From Verrucomicrobiota bacterium (GTDB lineage: Bacteria; Verrucomicrobiota; Verrucomicrobiia; Opitutales; Opitutaceae): 64,000 nucleotides of DNA. Shown in pieces: positions 33,388 through 43,326 of the stretch (position 1 is its first letter; each line of letters opens with the position of its first letter). Where the stretch lies: positions 1 through 64,000 of the forward strand of contig JAFEGO010000094.1 of the NCBI GenBank assembly GCA_018239845.1. Direction: 5' to 3'. The position numbers were made by a program, and so were the translations under genes. The notes under the pieces are model-generated. The model saw only the letters and a list, made by a program, of their open reading frames with translations. It ran no database searches and was not told the DNA's origin.

Positions 33388-34248
33388 GTGCAGACCCGCT
33401 TCATCGTGAATCCCCGCTCGGGCGCCGCCCTCCAGGCCATCGGCGCCGTACGCGCCTTCGCCGCAGCTCACGGAGCCTCCGTCGTCCTCACCGAGCGGCC
33501 CGCCCACGCCAGCGACCTGGCCGCGCAGGCGCTCGCTGATGGTTGCGCACTCATCGTCGCCGTCGGTGGCGACGGCACGATGAACGAGGTGGCCCGGGTG
33601 CTCACTGGCACCCCTGCCATCCTCGGGCTCCTTCCCTGTGGCTCCGGCGACGGCCTCGGCCGCCACCTCGGCCTCCACGGCTCCATCGCCCGCGCCCTCG
33701 GCATCCTGCGCACCGGTCGGCCTAGGCTGATCGACACCGGGCTCGCCGACGGGCACCCGTTTTTCACCGTCGCCGGCCTGGGCTTCGAGGCGGAGATATC
33801 CGCGCGTTTCAACCGCCTCACCCAACGCGGCTTCTTCCGCTACCTCACCACCAGCGCCGCCACCCTCCGTTCGTATTCGCCTGAAACCTACAGAATCACG
33901 CATGAAGGCGGTGTCTGCACCACGCCCGCCTTCACCCTCGCCGTCGCCAATGTGGACCAGTACGGCAACTCCGCCCGCATCGCCCCGGCCGCGCAGGTGG
34001 ACGATGGCCGGCTCGATCTCACCATCGTGCCGCCCGTCCGTTTCCTCAACGGCCTCCCCCTCCTCACCCGGCTCTTCGCCGGCTCCCTCCGCGCTGGGCG
34101 CGATGTTACATGCCTGATCGGCCCTCGTTTCACCGTCGAACGACCCGCCCCGGGCCTGATCCACACCGACGGTGAGACTCACCTCGCGGGTACGACCGTG
34201 GAGTTCGCCGTCCGCCCCGCCAGCCTACATGTGCTCTGCCCGAAGTAA
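33388..34248 (+). CDS. Diacylglycerol/sphingosine kinase-family lipid kinase (YegS/DgkB type)
   Basis: A 286-residue lipid kinase-fold protein, expected to phosphorylate a diacylglycerol-like lipid at the membrane. The nucleotide-binding motif VGGDGTMNEV (GGDGT, residues 60-64), LLPCGSGDGLGRHLG and the C-terminal GLIHTDGE are present. There is no good ATG; GTG 33388 places the first strand (QTRFIVNPRSG) right at the N-terminus as in the family, whereas an ATG at 33283 would lie inside the miaA coding region. It ends 11 bases from the diguanylate cyclase, with which it converges. Confidence 0.85.
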   Translation: MQTRFIVNPRSGAALQAIGAVRAFAAAHGASVVLTERPAHASDLAAQALADGCALIVAVGGDGTMNEVARVLTGTPAILGLLPCGSGDGLGRHLGLHGSIARALGILRTGRPRLIDTGLADGHPFFTVAGLGFEAEISARFNRLTQRGFFRYLTTSAATLRSYSPETYRITHEGGVCTTPAFTLAVANVDQYGNSARIAPAAQVDDGRLDLTIVPPVRFLNGLPLLTRLFAGSLRAGRDVTCLIGPRFTVERPAPGLIHTDGETHLAGTTVEFAVRPASLHVLCPK

Positions 34249-34259
34249 GGGCGTCGCTG

Positions 34260-35159
34260 TTACGCCCCGAACGCCACGGCGCGATTGCGTCCCGCTTTCT
34301 TGGCGGCGTACAGGGCCTTGTCCGCCGCGGCCACGAGTTCGTCGGCCGATTTCGCGTGCGCCGGCATCGCAGCCACGCCCGCGCTCACGGTGATGTTGAG
34401 CGGCAGGGTCTCCTTGGCCAGCACCGGGTCGCGGCGCACCGCGGCGCAGATCCGGTTGGCCACGGCCAGCGCCATCGCCTCGTCACCCTCCATCACGATC
34501 ACGGCGAACTCCTCGCCGCCGAAACGGGCGAGACGGTCCACGGAGCGCATCTCCGCGCCGAGCCGGCGGGCCACTTCGCGCAGCACCGCGTCGCCGACGG
34601 GATGGCCGTGCGTGTCGTTGACGGACTTGAAGTGGTCGATGTCGATCATCACGAGCCCCAGCGGGCGGCCGAACCGGAAGGAGCGCTCCCGCTCCTCGGC
34701 GAGGATGCGGTCGAACTCGCGGCGGTTGAGGAGGCCGGTGAGCTGGTCGCGCGTCGCGAGGCGGCGCAGGGCCTCCAGCGTCTCGCCCAGCTTGAGCGCA
34801 TACCGCAGCGAGCGCTCCAATGTGCGCGAGGAGATTTCGCCCTTCACGAGGTAGTCGAGCGCGCCTGCGTTCATCGCGAGGATGTCCACCTTCTCGGAGG
34901 AATCCGCCGTGAGGAAGATGATCGGCGTGCGGCAGCCCTTGGCCACCGCCTCGCGGATCAGCTCGAGGCCGTCGCGTTTGCCGAGCCGGTAGTCGAGCAG
35001 GCACGCGTCGTAGTTACCCGTCAGCAGCGCCGCCAACCCTTCCTCGTAGGTGCCGGACCAATCGAGGCCGAAGTTGTCCGCGTGGAAATTCCGAAAATAC
35101 GCCTGCGTGAGCGGAAACTGCATCCGGTCATCGTCGATCAGCAGAATGCGGCGGTTCAT
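34260..35159 (-). CDS. Response-regulator diguanylate cyclase (REC-GGDEF)
   Basis: A 299-residue protein that makes the second messenger cyclic di-GMP when its receiver is phosphorylated. The receiver (1-125) has the acidic pair near Asp9-Asp11, phospho-acceptor Asp56 and conserved Lys106. The GGDEF domain (about 135-295) has an active GGEEF signature (214-218) and an intact inhibitory I-site RSVD (205-208), spaced five residues upstream, so product feedback is expected. The cognate kinase is not adjacent. The epimerase is 9 bases upstream in the same direction, so co-transcription is likely. Confidence 0.95.
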   Translation of the reverse strand: MNRRILLIDDDRMQFPLTQAYFRNFHADNFGLDWSGTYEEGLAALLTGNYDACLLDYRLGKRDGLELIREAVAKGCRTPIIFLTADSSEKVDILAMNAGALDYLVKGEISSRTLERSLRYALKLGETLEALRRLATRDQLTGLLNRREFDRILAEERERSFRFGRPLGLVMIDIDHFKSVNDTHGHPVGDAVLREVARRLGAEMRSVDRLARFGGEEFAVIVMEGDEAMALAVANRICAAVRRDPVLAKETLPLNITVSAGVAAMPAHAKSADELVAAADKALYAAKKAGRNRAVAFGA

Positions 35160-35168
35160 GGCGGTGGA

Positions 35169-36110
35169 TCAGGCGGCGGTTGCGGCGGCCAGCTCGGCCA
35201 GACCGTCCGCCACGCTCGTGTTGGCCGTGAAATCCAGTTCCGCTTTCGCACGCGCAGCGGTGCCGAGCGAGCGCAGGATGTCACCGGTCCGCGCCGGAGC
35301 ATGCACCGGCGCGGCGGCACCCGGATACAGCCGGGCGAAGACCGCCGCGACGTCGAGCAGCGAGGTCTCGCGGCCCGTGCAGATATTGGCCACGCCGGAG
35401 ACGAGGCCGGGGCGCGTCGCCGCGATCACGTTGGCCCGCGCCACATCGCGCACCGCGATGAAATCCCGCGTCTGCCGGCCGTCGCCGTAGATCGTCACAG
35501 CCTTCCCCTCGCGGTAGCGCCGATCAAAAATCGAGATCACGCCCGAGTACGGCGACGCCGGGTCCTGCCGCGGGCCGAAGACGTTGAAATACCGCTGGCA
35601 ACGCACCGTGAACCCGTAGGCCGCACCGTGGCCAAGCAGCAACGCCTCAGACGCCAGCTTCGCCGCGCCGTAGGGGCTGATCGGTTTTTTCTCGGTGTTT
35701 TCGGTGATCGGCAGGTCGGTCGTGTCGCCGTAGATCGCCGCCGAGGAGGCGAAGACCACGCGGCCGACCCGGTGCTTGCGCGCGGCCTCGGCCACGAGTT
35801 GCGTGGCCTGCACGTTAAGCAGGAAATTCAGGCCCGGGTCCGCGATGCTTTCCTGCACGCTCACCAGCGCTGCGAGGTGGATGATCGCGTCGGGCCGCTC
35901 GGCCGCGACGAGGGCGTCCAGCGCCCCCGGCTGCGCGACATCGATCTCGTGCAGCGCAAACGCCCCCGAGCGCAGGGCCGCGGTCAGGTTGGCGCGCCGG
36001 CCGGTGCGGAAATTATCCGCGCCCACCACGGTGTGCCCCGCCGCCAGCAGCTGGTCCGTAGTGTGGCTGCCAATGAATCCGGCGGCACCGGTGACAACAA
36101 TCTTCGCCAT
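35169..36110 (-). CDS. NAD-dependent sugar epimerase/dehydratase (extended SDR, GalE-like)
   Basis: A 313-residue extended short-chain dehydrogenase acting on a nucleotide sugar, most like UDP-glucose or UDP-GlcNAc 4-epimerases. The NAD-binding glycines are in TGAAGFIG (7-14); the catalytic set is Ser122/Ser123 (VVFASSAAIYG), Tyr147 and Lys151 (YGAAK). The segment FNVFGPRQDPASPYSGVIS contacts the substrate in this family. It is the middle gene of a leftward run trpA-epimerase-diguanylate cyclase (gaps 16 and 9 bases). A cell-surface role fits, given the polysaccharide genes 3 kb away. Confidence 0.9.
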   Translation of the reverse strand: MAKIVVTGAAGFIGSHTTDQLLAAGHTVVGADNFRTGRRANLTAALRSGAFALHEIDVAQPGALDALVAAERPDAIIHLAALVSVQESIADPGLNFLLNVQATQLVAEAARKHRVGRVVFASSAAIYGDTTDLPITENTEKKPISPYGAAKLASEALLLGHGAAYGFTVRCQRYFNVFGPRQDPASPYSGVISIFDRRYREGKAVTIYGDGRQTRDFIAVRDVARANVIAATRPGLVSGVANICTGRETSLLDVAAVFARLYPGAAAPVHAPARTGDILRSLGTAARAKAELDFTANTSVADGLAELAAATAA

Positions 36111-36126
36111 GACGCGTGTCTCCCGT

Positions 36127-36930
36127 TCAGCGCCGCGTGCCCACGGTCAGGTCCGCCGTGACGGCGGCGAGACGCGCGGTGATCTTCGCCGGCGCGCCGA
36201 GGTTTTCCTTGATGCAGTTCACCAACACGCTGCCGACCACCACGCCGTCGGCGTGGGCCGCGACCTGCGCAACCTGCGCGCGGGTCGAGATGCCGAAGCC
36301 CACCGCCACCGGCAGCCGCGTGTGCGCCTTGATGCGGGCGACAGCCTCCGGGATGTTGGCCGCGACCTGGTCGCGCACGCCCGTCACGCCCTCGCGCGAC
36401 ACGTAGTAAATGAAACCCGTCGCCGCGGCCGCGATCTTCGCGATGCGGGCATCAGGCGTCGTGGGCGCCACAATGAACACCGTCTCGACGCCGTGCGTGC
36501 GGCATGCGGTCATGATGTCGCCCGCCTCCTCCGGCGGCAGGTCGAGCGTGAGCAGGCCATCGACGCCGGCAGCCTTCGCCGCCTTCACGTACGCGTCGAC
36601 GCCATTGGCGAACACGAGGTTGTAATAAGTATAAAACACCACCGGCACCTCCGGGAACTCCGCGCGCACCCGGCGCACCAACTCGAAGACCTTCGCCGCC
36701 GTCATGCCGCCCTCGAGCGCCCGCTGCGCCGCGAGCTGGTTGGTGAGGCCGTCGGCCAGCGGATCGGAAAACGGCACGCCCAGCTCCAGCACATCCACGC
36801 CACCGGCCAGCAACGTGCGGCACGCCGCCAGCGACGTGTCGAAATCCGGGTCGCCTGCGCACAGGTAGGCCACAAAGGCGGCGCGGTTCTGGGCTTGGGC
36901 ACGTTGGAAGGCGGCGGCGATGCGGGACAT
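36127..36930 (-). CDS. trpA: Tryptophan synthase alpha subunit
   Basis: TrpA cleaves indole-3-glycerol phosphate and channels indole to TrpB. The 267-residue TIM barrel keeps the catalytic Glu49 and Asp60 (LELGVPFSDPLADG) at the canonical numbering, and the phosphate-binding VGFGISTRAQV and DGVVVGSVLV. The usual neighbour trpB is missing here, so the trp genes are split. It leads a short leftward unit with the epimerase. Confidence 0.96.
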   Translation of the reverse strand: MSRIAAAFQRAQAQNRAAFVAYLCAGDPDFDTSLAACRTLLAGGVDVLELGVPFSDPLADGLTNQLAAQRALEGGMTAAKVFELVRRVRAEFPEVPVVFYTYYNLVFANGVDAYVKAAKAAGVDGLLTLDLPPEEAGDIMTACRTHGVETVFIVAPTTPDARIAKIAAAATGFIYYVSREGVTGVRDQVAANIPEAVARIKAHTRLPVAVGFGISTRAQVAQVAAHADGVVVGSVLVNCIKENLGAPAKITARLAAVTADLTVGTRR

Positions 36931-36996
36931 GGAGCCCTCACTTCAAACGCAAACTTCTTTCCGCGCAACGGCAGTTTTGCCTAAAGATGCAACCGC

Positions 36997-37770
36997 CTAC
37001 GGCAGCTCGAAATCCACCCGCACCGGCCGGTGGTCCGACAGCATCGACCGCACCACCTCGCTGCTCGCTCTGGGACACGTCGAGGGTAGGAACACGAAGT
37101 CCAGCAGCCGGCCCGGCAGCGGCGAGGGAAAGGTCCGTCCGCTGACCGGGTGCAACGAATAGTCGCCGTAGTCCGAGAGGTGGCTGAGCAGCGAGGCCGT
37201 GGCATCGTCCTTGGTGCCGGCGTTGTTGAAATCGCCGCACACGATCGGCGACATGGCCCACGACGAGCGCCGCAGCTTCTGCTTGTCGCGCAGCCACGCC
37301 AGCAGCCGGTCGAGCTGCCGCAGCCGGTGCGCGCGCGAGCTGAAGTGCAGGTGGAGGTTGACCAGCGGTACGAGCCGGCCGGCGACCTCGATCTCGGCGA
37401 ACAGAAACCCTTTCTCCCCCACCCGCCGCTGGCCGAAGACCACGGTCTCGCTCGTCACCAGCGGATGCCGCGAGAGGATCGCATTGCCGTAGCAGAGGTT
37501 GAGCAGGCCCGCGCGCCGGTTGTTGATGCCAAACACTGCGTGCTTGAACCCCGCGTGCAGCCGCAGGTACTCGAGGTGGTCGAAATTGCCGGCCCACCGC
37601 GAGCGCTCGTCGATTTCCTGCAGCGCCACGACGTCCGGGTTGAGCTCGACGAGGAGCTTGGCGATCTTGCGCAGGTTGCGCTTGAGCTTCTGCGCCAAGG
37701 TCAACCCCTGGATCGGGTTGAGCCCGCGCGCATGCGCGATGTTAAACGTGACAAGACGCAGCCGCGGCAT
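36997..37770 (-). CDS. Endonuclease/exonuclease/phosphatase-family hydrolase
   Basis: A 257-residue metal-dependent phosphoesterase of the DNase I / EEP fold. Motifs are LVTFNIAHARG at the start, DVVALQEID (metal-binding Glu), NLHLHFSS, IVCGDFNNAG (Asp-Asn pair) and the catalytic SDHRPVRVDF. There is no signal peptide. Whether it acts on nucleic acid, phospholipid or a small phosphate ester is not visible. The start ATG 37770 (MPRLRLVTFN) is at the family position. Nothing about its neighbours suggests a pathway. Confidence 0.85.
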   Translation of the reverse strand: MPRLRLVTFNIAHARGLNPIQGLTLAQKLKRNLRKIAKLLVELNPDVVALQEIDERSRWAGNFDHLEYLRLHAGFKHAVFGINNRRAGLLNLCYGNAILSRHPLVTSETVVFGQRRVGEKGFLFAEIEVAGRLVPLVNLHLHFSSRAHRLRQLDRLLAWLRDKQKLRRSSWAMSPIVCGDFNNAGTKDDATASLLSHLSDYGDYSLHPVSGRTFPSPLPGRLLDFVFLPSTCPRASSEVVRSMLSDHRPVRVDFELP

Positions 37771-37888
37771 GGACCCTGATTGGTAAATCCTACCCCCGCC
37801 GAGGCAACGGCAAACCCACCGGGGAAAATCCGATCCCTGCCCGCCGCCCATCGTTTGAAATTTCCCGTTTTCCCCCGGGAACTAGGGA

Positions 37889-37917
37889 TTGACAGCCCCA
37901 AGATGACTCGCGAAGTT
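37889..37917 (+). promoter_or_regulatory. Possible promoter upstream of tRNA-His
   Basis: A consensus TTGACA (37889-37894) lies 38 bases upstream of the tRNA. The -10 position 17 bases on (GAAGTT, 37912-37917) is poor, so the call rests on the -35 and location. Confidence 0.3.
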
Positions 37918-37931
37918 GTCCAGCTCTTTAC

Positions 37932-38009
37932 GGCGGTCATAGCTCAGTTGGTTAGAGCACAAGATTGTGATTCTTGGGGTCGCGGGTTCGAATCCCGTTG
38001 ACCGCCCCA
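37932..38009 (+). tRNA. tRNA-His (anticodon GTG)
   Basis: The cloverleaf folds fully: acceptor GCGGTCA/TGACCGC, D-stem GCTC/GAGC, anticodon stem CAAGA/TCTTG with loop TTGTGAT (anticodon GTG), and T-arm GCGGG-TTCGAAT-CCCGT. The extra G at 37932 pairs with C73, as is specific to tRNA-His, and the CCA end (38007-38009) is encoded in the DNA. Confidence 0.98.
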
Positions 38010-38079
38010 TTTTTGATCAGAGGCATCCGGCGAAGCCAATTCTCTGCAAAATCCGCTTCCCGCGCCGCCCGCTTCGCGC

Positions 38080-39594
38080 ATGCTGCGGTTTGTGGAGCCG
38101 AAACGACCTTCCGCCAACCTCACTGACCTGCAGAAACCGCTCGAGCATTTCCGGGCCCGTCCGCAGCGACTGCGCATTCACCCGCTCGAGTCCGCCCTGC
38201 TCTGGGTCGTCTGCGCGCATCTCGTCCTGCTGCCCTGGGCTCTCGGCGGCCGGTTGCTCTGGACCCAGTACGTCAGCCTCGGTTTCTCGCTCGTCGAGCT
38301 GGGTCTCGCGCTGATGCCGCGCCACTATACCGCGGAGTTCAGCGGTGAGGGCGAATTCAAGCTCTACACCTTTCCGAAGCTCTTCCGCTTCGGCGTGTTC
38401 TGGACCGGCCTCGCCCTGCTGCTCTATATCGTGGTCCAAGGCCTCAATCCCGCCTGGCACCAGCTCTCGGATCACCGCGGCTCGTGGATGGAGGCCATCG
38501 CGCATGTGAAATGGCTGCCGTCCGGCGTGGATGTGCCCTACAAGGTGGGCGGACCATGGCGCGTGCTCGTAATCTACCTGCCGGTCTGGCTGCTCGTGTG
38601 CGCGATCTGGGTCGGATTCACCCGCCGGCGCACGTTGCAGTACTTTTTCACGGTCCTTGCGGCCAACGCATTTCTCATCGCCGTCTTCGGTGTGATTCAG
38701 CGGCTCACCTCCAACGGCAAGATTTTCTGGACGCTCCCCTCCCTCAACCCGTCGTTCTTCGCCAGCTTCGTTTACAAGAACCACGCCGGCGCCTACTTCA
38801 ATCTCACCCTCGCTCTCTGCTGCGGCCTCGCGGCCTGGCACTATCTGCGCAGCCTGCGGCGTCTCGAGAAGTCCAATCCCGCCGGCCTATTTGTCTTTTT
38901 CGCCGTCCTGATCGCCATCGACATCGTGATCAGCTTCGCGCGTGCCGCCACGATCCTGATGCTCGTGTACCTTTTGCTGGCCCTGATCCTCCTGCTCATT
39001 TACCAGCGCGCGAACCCGCAGCTCATGCGGCGCCCGGTCGTTACCTTCATTCTCGTCGGCGGATTCGGCGTCTTTGCCGTCACCGGGCTCGGCGCCTTGG
39101 ACAAGGGTCAGGCGTGGGACAAACTCATGAAGCTCACCTCGGAGCATGATGCCTCGGTTTCCGGCCGTCTGGAGGTCAATCGTGCTTCCTGGGATATGCT
39201 GAAGGACTACTGGCACACCGGCTCCGGGGCCGGCAGCTACCAATTCCTGTTTCCCATTTACCAGCAGCACTACCCCTCCATTTGGATGGAAGGAAGATAC
39301 CGCATGATCTGGGAGCACGCCCATAACGACTGGCTGGAGTTTCCCATCGAGCTCGGGCTGCCCGGCGCGCTCCTCATCCTGGCCTCGTTCGGTTACCTGG
39401 CATTCCAGCTGGGCAAAAACTATTTCTGGGAAAACCCGCTGAGCCTGCTGGTCGTGCTCGGCGCCCTCCTCGTGCTCGCGCACGCCTGGGTGGATCTCAT
39501 CTTCGTCAATCCCGCCGTGCTCACGACGTGGTGCGCGCTCTGGCCGGCGGTCGTCCACTGGACCGAGCTGGAGGAAAAGAACCTGCGGCCGTAA
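38080..39594 (+). CDS. O-antigen ligase/polymerase-family membrane protein
   Basis: A 504-residue polytopic protein of the Wzy_C/WaaL group, which joins or polymerises lipid-linked glycans in the periplasm. About ten membrane helices are seen, with a large periplasmic loop carrying the family motif WEHAHNDWLEFPIELGLPG near residue 410. The upstream SGRLEVNRASWDMLKDYWHT segment, containing the conserved Arg before the loop, is also typical. Whether it is ligase or polymerase cannot be told. It is the only plus-strand gene of the polysaccharide region and faces the dehydratase operon. Confidence 0.88.
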   Translation: MLRFVEPKRPSANLTDLQKPLEHFRARPQRLRIHPLESALLWVVCAHLVLLPWALGGRLLWTQYVSLGFSLVELGLALMPRHYTAEFSGEGEFKLYTFPKLFRFGVFWTGLALLLYIVVQGLNPAWHQLSDHRGSWMEAIAHVKWLPSGVDVPYKVGGPWRVLVIYLPVWLLVCAIWVGFTRRRTLQYFFTVLAANAFLIAVFGVIQRLTSNGKIFWTLPSLNPSFFASFVYKNHAGAYFNLTLALCCGLAAWHYLRSLRRLEKSNPAGLFVFFAVLIAIDIVISFARAATILMLVYLLLALILLLIYQRANPQLMRRPVVTFILVGGFGVFAVTGLGALDKGQAWDKLMKLTSEHDASVSGRLEVNRASWDMLKDYWHTGSGAGSYQFLFPIYQQHYPSIWMEGRYRMIWEHAHNDWLEFPIELGLPGALLILASFGYLAFQLGKNYFWENPLSLLVVLGALLVLAHAWVDLIFVNPAVLTTWCALWPAVVHWTELEEKNLRP

Positions 39595-39617
39595 GCCCGG
39601 GCGGGAGCCGCACGGCC

Positions 39618-41486
39618 TCAGTCCTGAAACGGTGAATACTCCGGCACGAGGCGCTGGATCTCGCGCTTGATGTCGTTGGCGTCGAGCGCGTACAGCCGGC
39701 CCTCCAGCGCATCAAGCTGGCCCTGACCGGCGGCGGACGCGCCGCCCTTGCTGACGAAACGCATGACCTTCGGGTGCGCCGTGGTGACGTGCTCCTCGGT
39801 GTTGTGCCGGAGTTCCTCGAAGAGTTTTTCGCCCGGCTTGAGCCCGGTGAAGACGATCTCGATATCATCGCCGACCTGCAGGCCGCTCAGCTCGATCATC
39901 TGCCGCGCGAGGTCCACGATCTTGATCGGCTGGCCCATATCGAGGACGAAGATCTCGCCGCCCTCGCCCAGCACGGAGGTCTGCAGCACGAGACCCACCG
40001 CCTCGGGGATCGTCATGAAATAGCGCGTGACATCCGGGTGCGTCACGGTGATCGGGCCGCCGCGCTCGATCTGGCGCTTGAAAATCGGGATCACGCTGCC
40101 GGATGAGCCAAGCACATTGCCGAAGCGCACCGCCATGAAGCGCGTGCCCTGCGGGTTCGCCGCCTGCAGGCCGAGCAGCTGGAGCTCGGCGAGGCGCTTC
40201 GTGGCGCCCATCACACTCGTGGGATTGATCGCCTTGTCGGTCGAGATGAGCACGAAGGTCTTCACGCCATGCTTCACCGCCAGCCGGGCCAGCAGCCGTG
40301 TGCCGAGCACATTATTGCGAAACGCTTCCGCCGGCTGGCGCTCCATGAGGTACACGTGCTTGTGCGCCGCCGCGTGGAAGATCACCGCCGGATGGTAACG
40401 ACCGTACACGTAGTCCATCCGCGCCTCGTCCAGGATGTCGCCGACCAGCGGCAGGATCACGCCGGACATGCCCATCTCATTCAACTCCTGCTCGATCACG
40501 AACAGGCTGCCCTCGGACTGCTCGACCATGAGGAGCCGCTGCGGATTGAGCCGCGCGATCTGCCGGCAAAGTTCGCTGCCGATGCTGCCGCCCGCCCCGG
40601 TGACCATGACGATCCTGCCGGTGACGAGTTCGCGGATGGCTGCGGAATCCAGGCCGATCTCCGTGCGGCCGAGCAAATCCTGCACCTCCACCGGACGGAT
40701 GCGATTGGCGGTCACTCGGCCCGAGGCGAGCTCCTCGATGGCGGGGAGCGTCTCGACCTTGAGGCCGTGCCGGGTCATCACGCTGACGACCTCGCGGATG
40801 CGCTTGGCGGGGGCGGAGGGCATTGCGATCACGACCTTGTCGATCTCAGGCAGGCCCTTCAGCCGGTCGATCGCCTCGGGCGGGCCCACGACCGGCACGC
40901 CGTGGACGAGCTTGCCGTGCTTCTCGGGATTGTCGTCGAAAAAGATCACCGGCTTGAAGCCGCGCGCCGGCGCGTTGATGAAATCCTTCGCCAGCGAGGC
41001 GCCCGCGTCGCCGGCGCCCACGATCGCGATCGGCTGCCGGCGCTCCGGCATGCCCTTGCGGCCCATCGTCACGCGCTCGCGGAAGAGACGTGTGGAAAGA
41101 CGCATGGCGCACAGGGCGCTGACACAGAGAAAATAATCCACCAGCACCGCACCGCGCGGCGGCGAGAGGAGCGTGATGCCCATCAGGCGGGGCAGGAGGA
41201 GCACCAGGCTGGCCACCGCCATCGACCAGATCAGCCGCAGGAGGTCGGGGATGCTGAAATACGTCAGCACGGTGCCGAGCTGGCGCACCCAGATGAGCGC
41301 CACGAGCTTGACCCCGATCACCCACCAGATGAGGTGCAGCCGCTCCGCTTGGTACACCGCGGGCACCTGGAAATCGAACCGCACCTCGTAGGCCATGTAG
41401 TAGGCCAGGCCGATCACCGCGCCATAGATGATGGCCAGCAGCAGCGAGCGGCGGTTGCGCGAGAGGTCGAAGATTGGATTGCCCAT
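39618..41486 (-). CDS. Membrane UDP-sugar 4,6-dehydratase (PglF/WbpM/CapD type)
   Basis: A 622-residue enzyme that converts UDP-GlcNAc to the 4-keto-6-deoxy sugar, the first step to bacillosamine- or QuiNAc-type sugars. Four N-terminal membrane helices (about 15-135) precede a first Rossmann-like domain with VGAGDAG (156-162) and the catalytic SDR domain with TGAGGSIG (296-303). The catalytic segment is STDKA (415-419) and SVMGATKR, with Met426 in place of the usual Tyr and Lys430, as in WbpM. It is the last gene of the leftward operon aminotransferase-transferase-dehydratase. Confidence 0.92.
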   Translation of the reverse strand: MGNPIFDLSRNRRSLLLAIIYGAVIGLAYYMAYEVRFDFQVPAVYQAERLHLIWWVIGVKLVALIWVRQLGTVLTYFSIPDLLRLIWSMAVASLVLLLPRLMGITLLSPPRGAVLVDYFLCVSALCAMRLSTRLFRERVTMGRKGMPERRQPIAIVGAGDAGASLAKDFINAPARGFKPVIFFDDNPEKHGKLVHGVPVVGPPEAIDRLKGLPEIDKVVIAMPSAPAKRIREVVSVMTRHGLKVETLPAIEELASGRVTANRIRPVEVQDLLGRTEIGLDSAAIRELVTGRIVMVTGAGGSIGSELCRQIARLNPQRLLMVEQSEGSLFVIEQELNEMGMSGVILPLVGDILDEARMDYVYGRYHPAVIFHAAAHKHVYLMERQPAEAFRNNVLGTRLLARLAVKHGVKTFVLISTDKAINPTSVMGATKRLAELQLLGLQAANPQGTRFMAVRFGNVLGSSGSVIPIFKRQIERGGPITVTHPDVTRYFMTIPEAVGLVLQTSVLGEGGEIFVLDMGQPIKIVDLARQMIELSGLQVGDDIEIVFTGLKPGEKLFEELRHNTEEHVTTAHPKVMRFVSKGGASAAGQGQLDALEGRLYALDANDIKREIQRLVPEYSPFQD

Positions 41487-41504
41487 GAAAATTTGCCTCC
41501 CGGA

Positions 41505-42093
41505 TCAGGCCCGCGAATCCCGCCCCGTCGGGTTGAACTCCGGCATCGTCGCCTCGTTTTGCGCGCTGATGCCCGTGCGGAACAGGACGGTTTTCACCGT
41601 GAGAAAAAGGATCTTCAGGTCGAGCCACAGGCTCTGCTGCTCGACGTAGGTGACATCCCACTCGAACTTCTCCTCCCAGCTGAGGGCGTTGCGGCCCATC
41701 ACCTGCGCCAAGCCGGTGAGCCCCGGCCGCACCTCATGGCGGCGCGCCTGGCGGGCCGAGTAGCGCGGCAGGTACGCGATCAGCAGCGGCCGCGGGCCGA
41801 CCAGACTCATCTCGCCGCGCAGGATGTTGAGGAGTTCCGGCAGCTCATCCAGCGACGTGGCCCGCAGCCAGCGGCCAAACGCGGTCAGACGCACCTCGTC
41901 AGGCAGGAGTTTCCCATCGGGCCCGCACTCGCTCGTCATGCTGCGAAACTTGATCAGCTCGAAAATCTCGCCCTGATAGCCCGGGCGCTTTTGCCGGAAG
42001 AGCACGGGCGAGCCCAGTTTCCGTCGGACCATCCAAGCCACGATGGCGAGCAGCGGAAGCCAAAGCGGTGCCGTCAGCAGCACGGCCAGCAGG

Positions 42094-42113
<20 letters not shown>
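41505..42113 (-). CDS. Initiating sugar-phosphate transferase (PglC-like)
   Basis: A 202-residue bacterial sugar transferase of the monotopic PglC type, which moves a sugar phosphate from UDP onto undecaprenyl phosphate. A re-entrant hydrophobic helix (LFDLLAVLLTAPLWLPLLAI) is followed by SPVLFRQKRPGYQGEIFELIKFRSM, the Asp-Glu dyad in ATSLDELPELLNILRGE, and SLVGPRPL. The start ATG 42113 lies inside the 3' end of the aminotransferase gene (20-base overlap), so they are coupled. Confidence 0.9.
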
Positions 42114-43266
<1,153 letters not shown>

Positions 43267-43326
43267 GGATTAGAACCACCGAGACTGCGTCAGGCCATAG
43301 CTTAACGCAAGCCTGTTACCGTCAAA

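Noticed and set aside
38080..39594. Possible exosortase identity for the membrane protein
   Set aside because: It has the Wzy_C loop motif HAHNDWLEF and lacks the exosortase Cys/Arg/His signature pattern.
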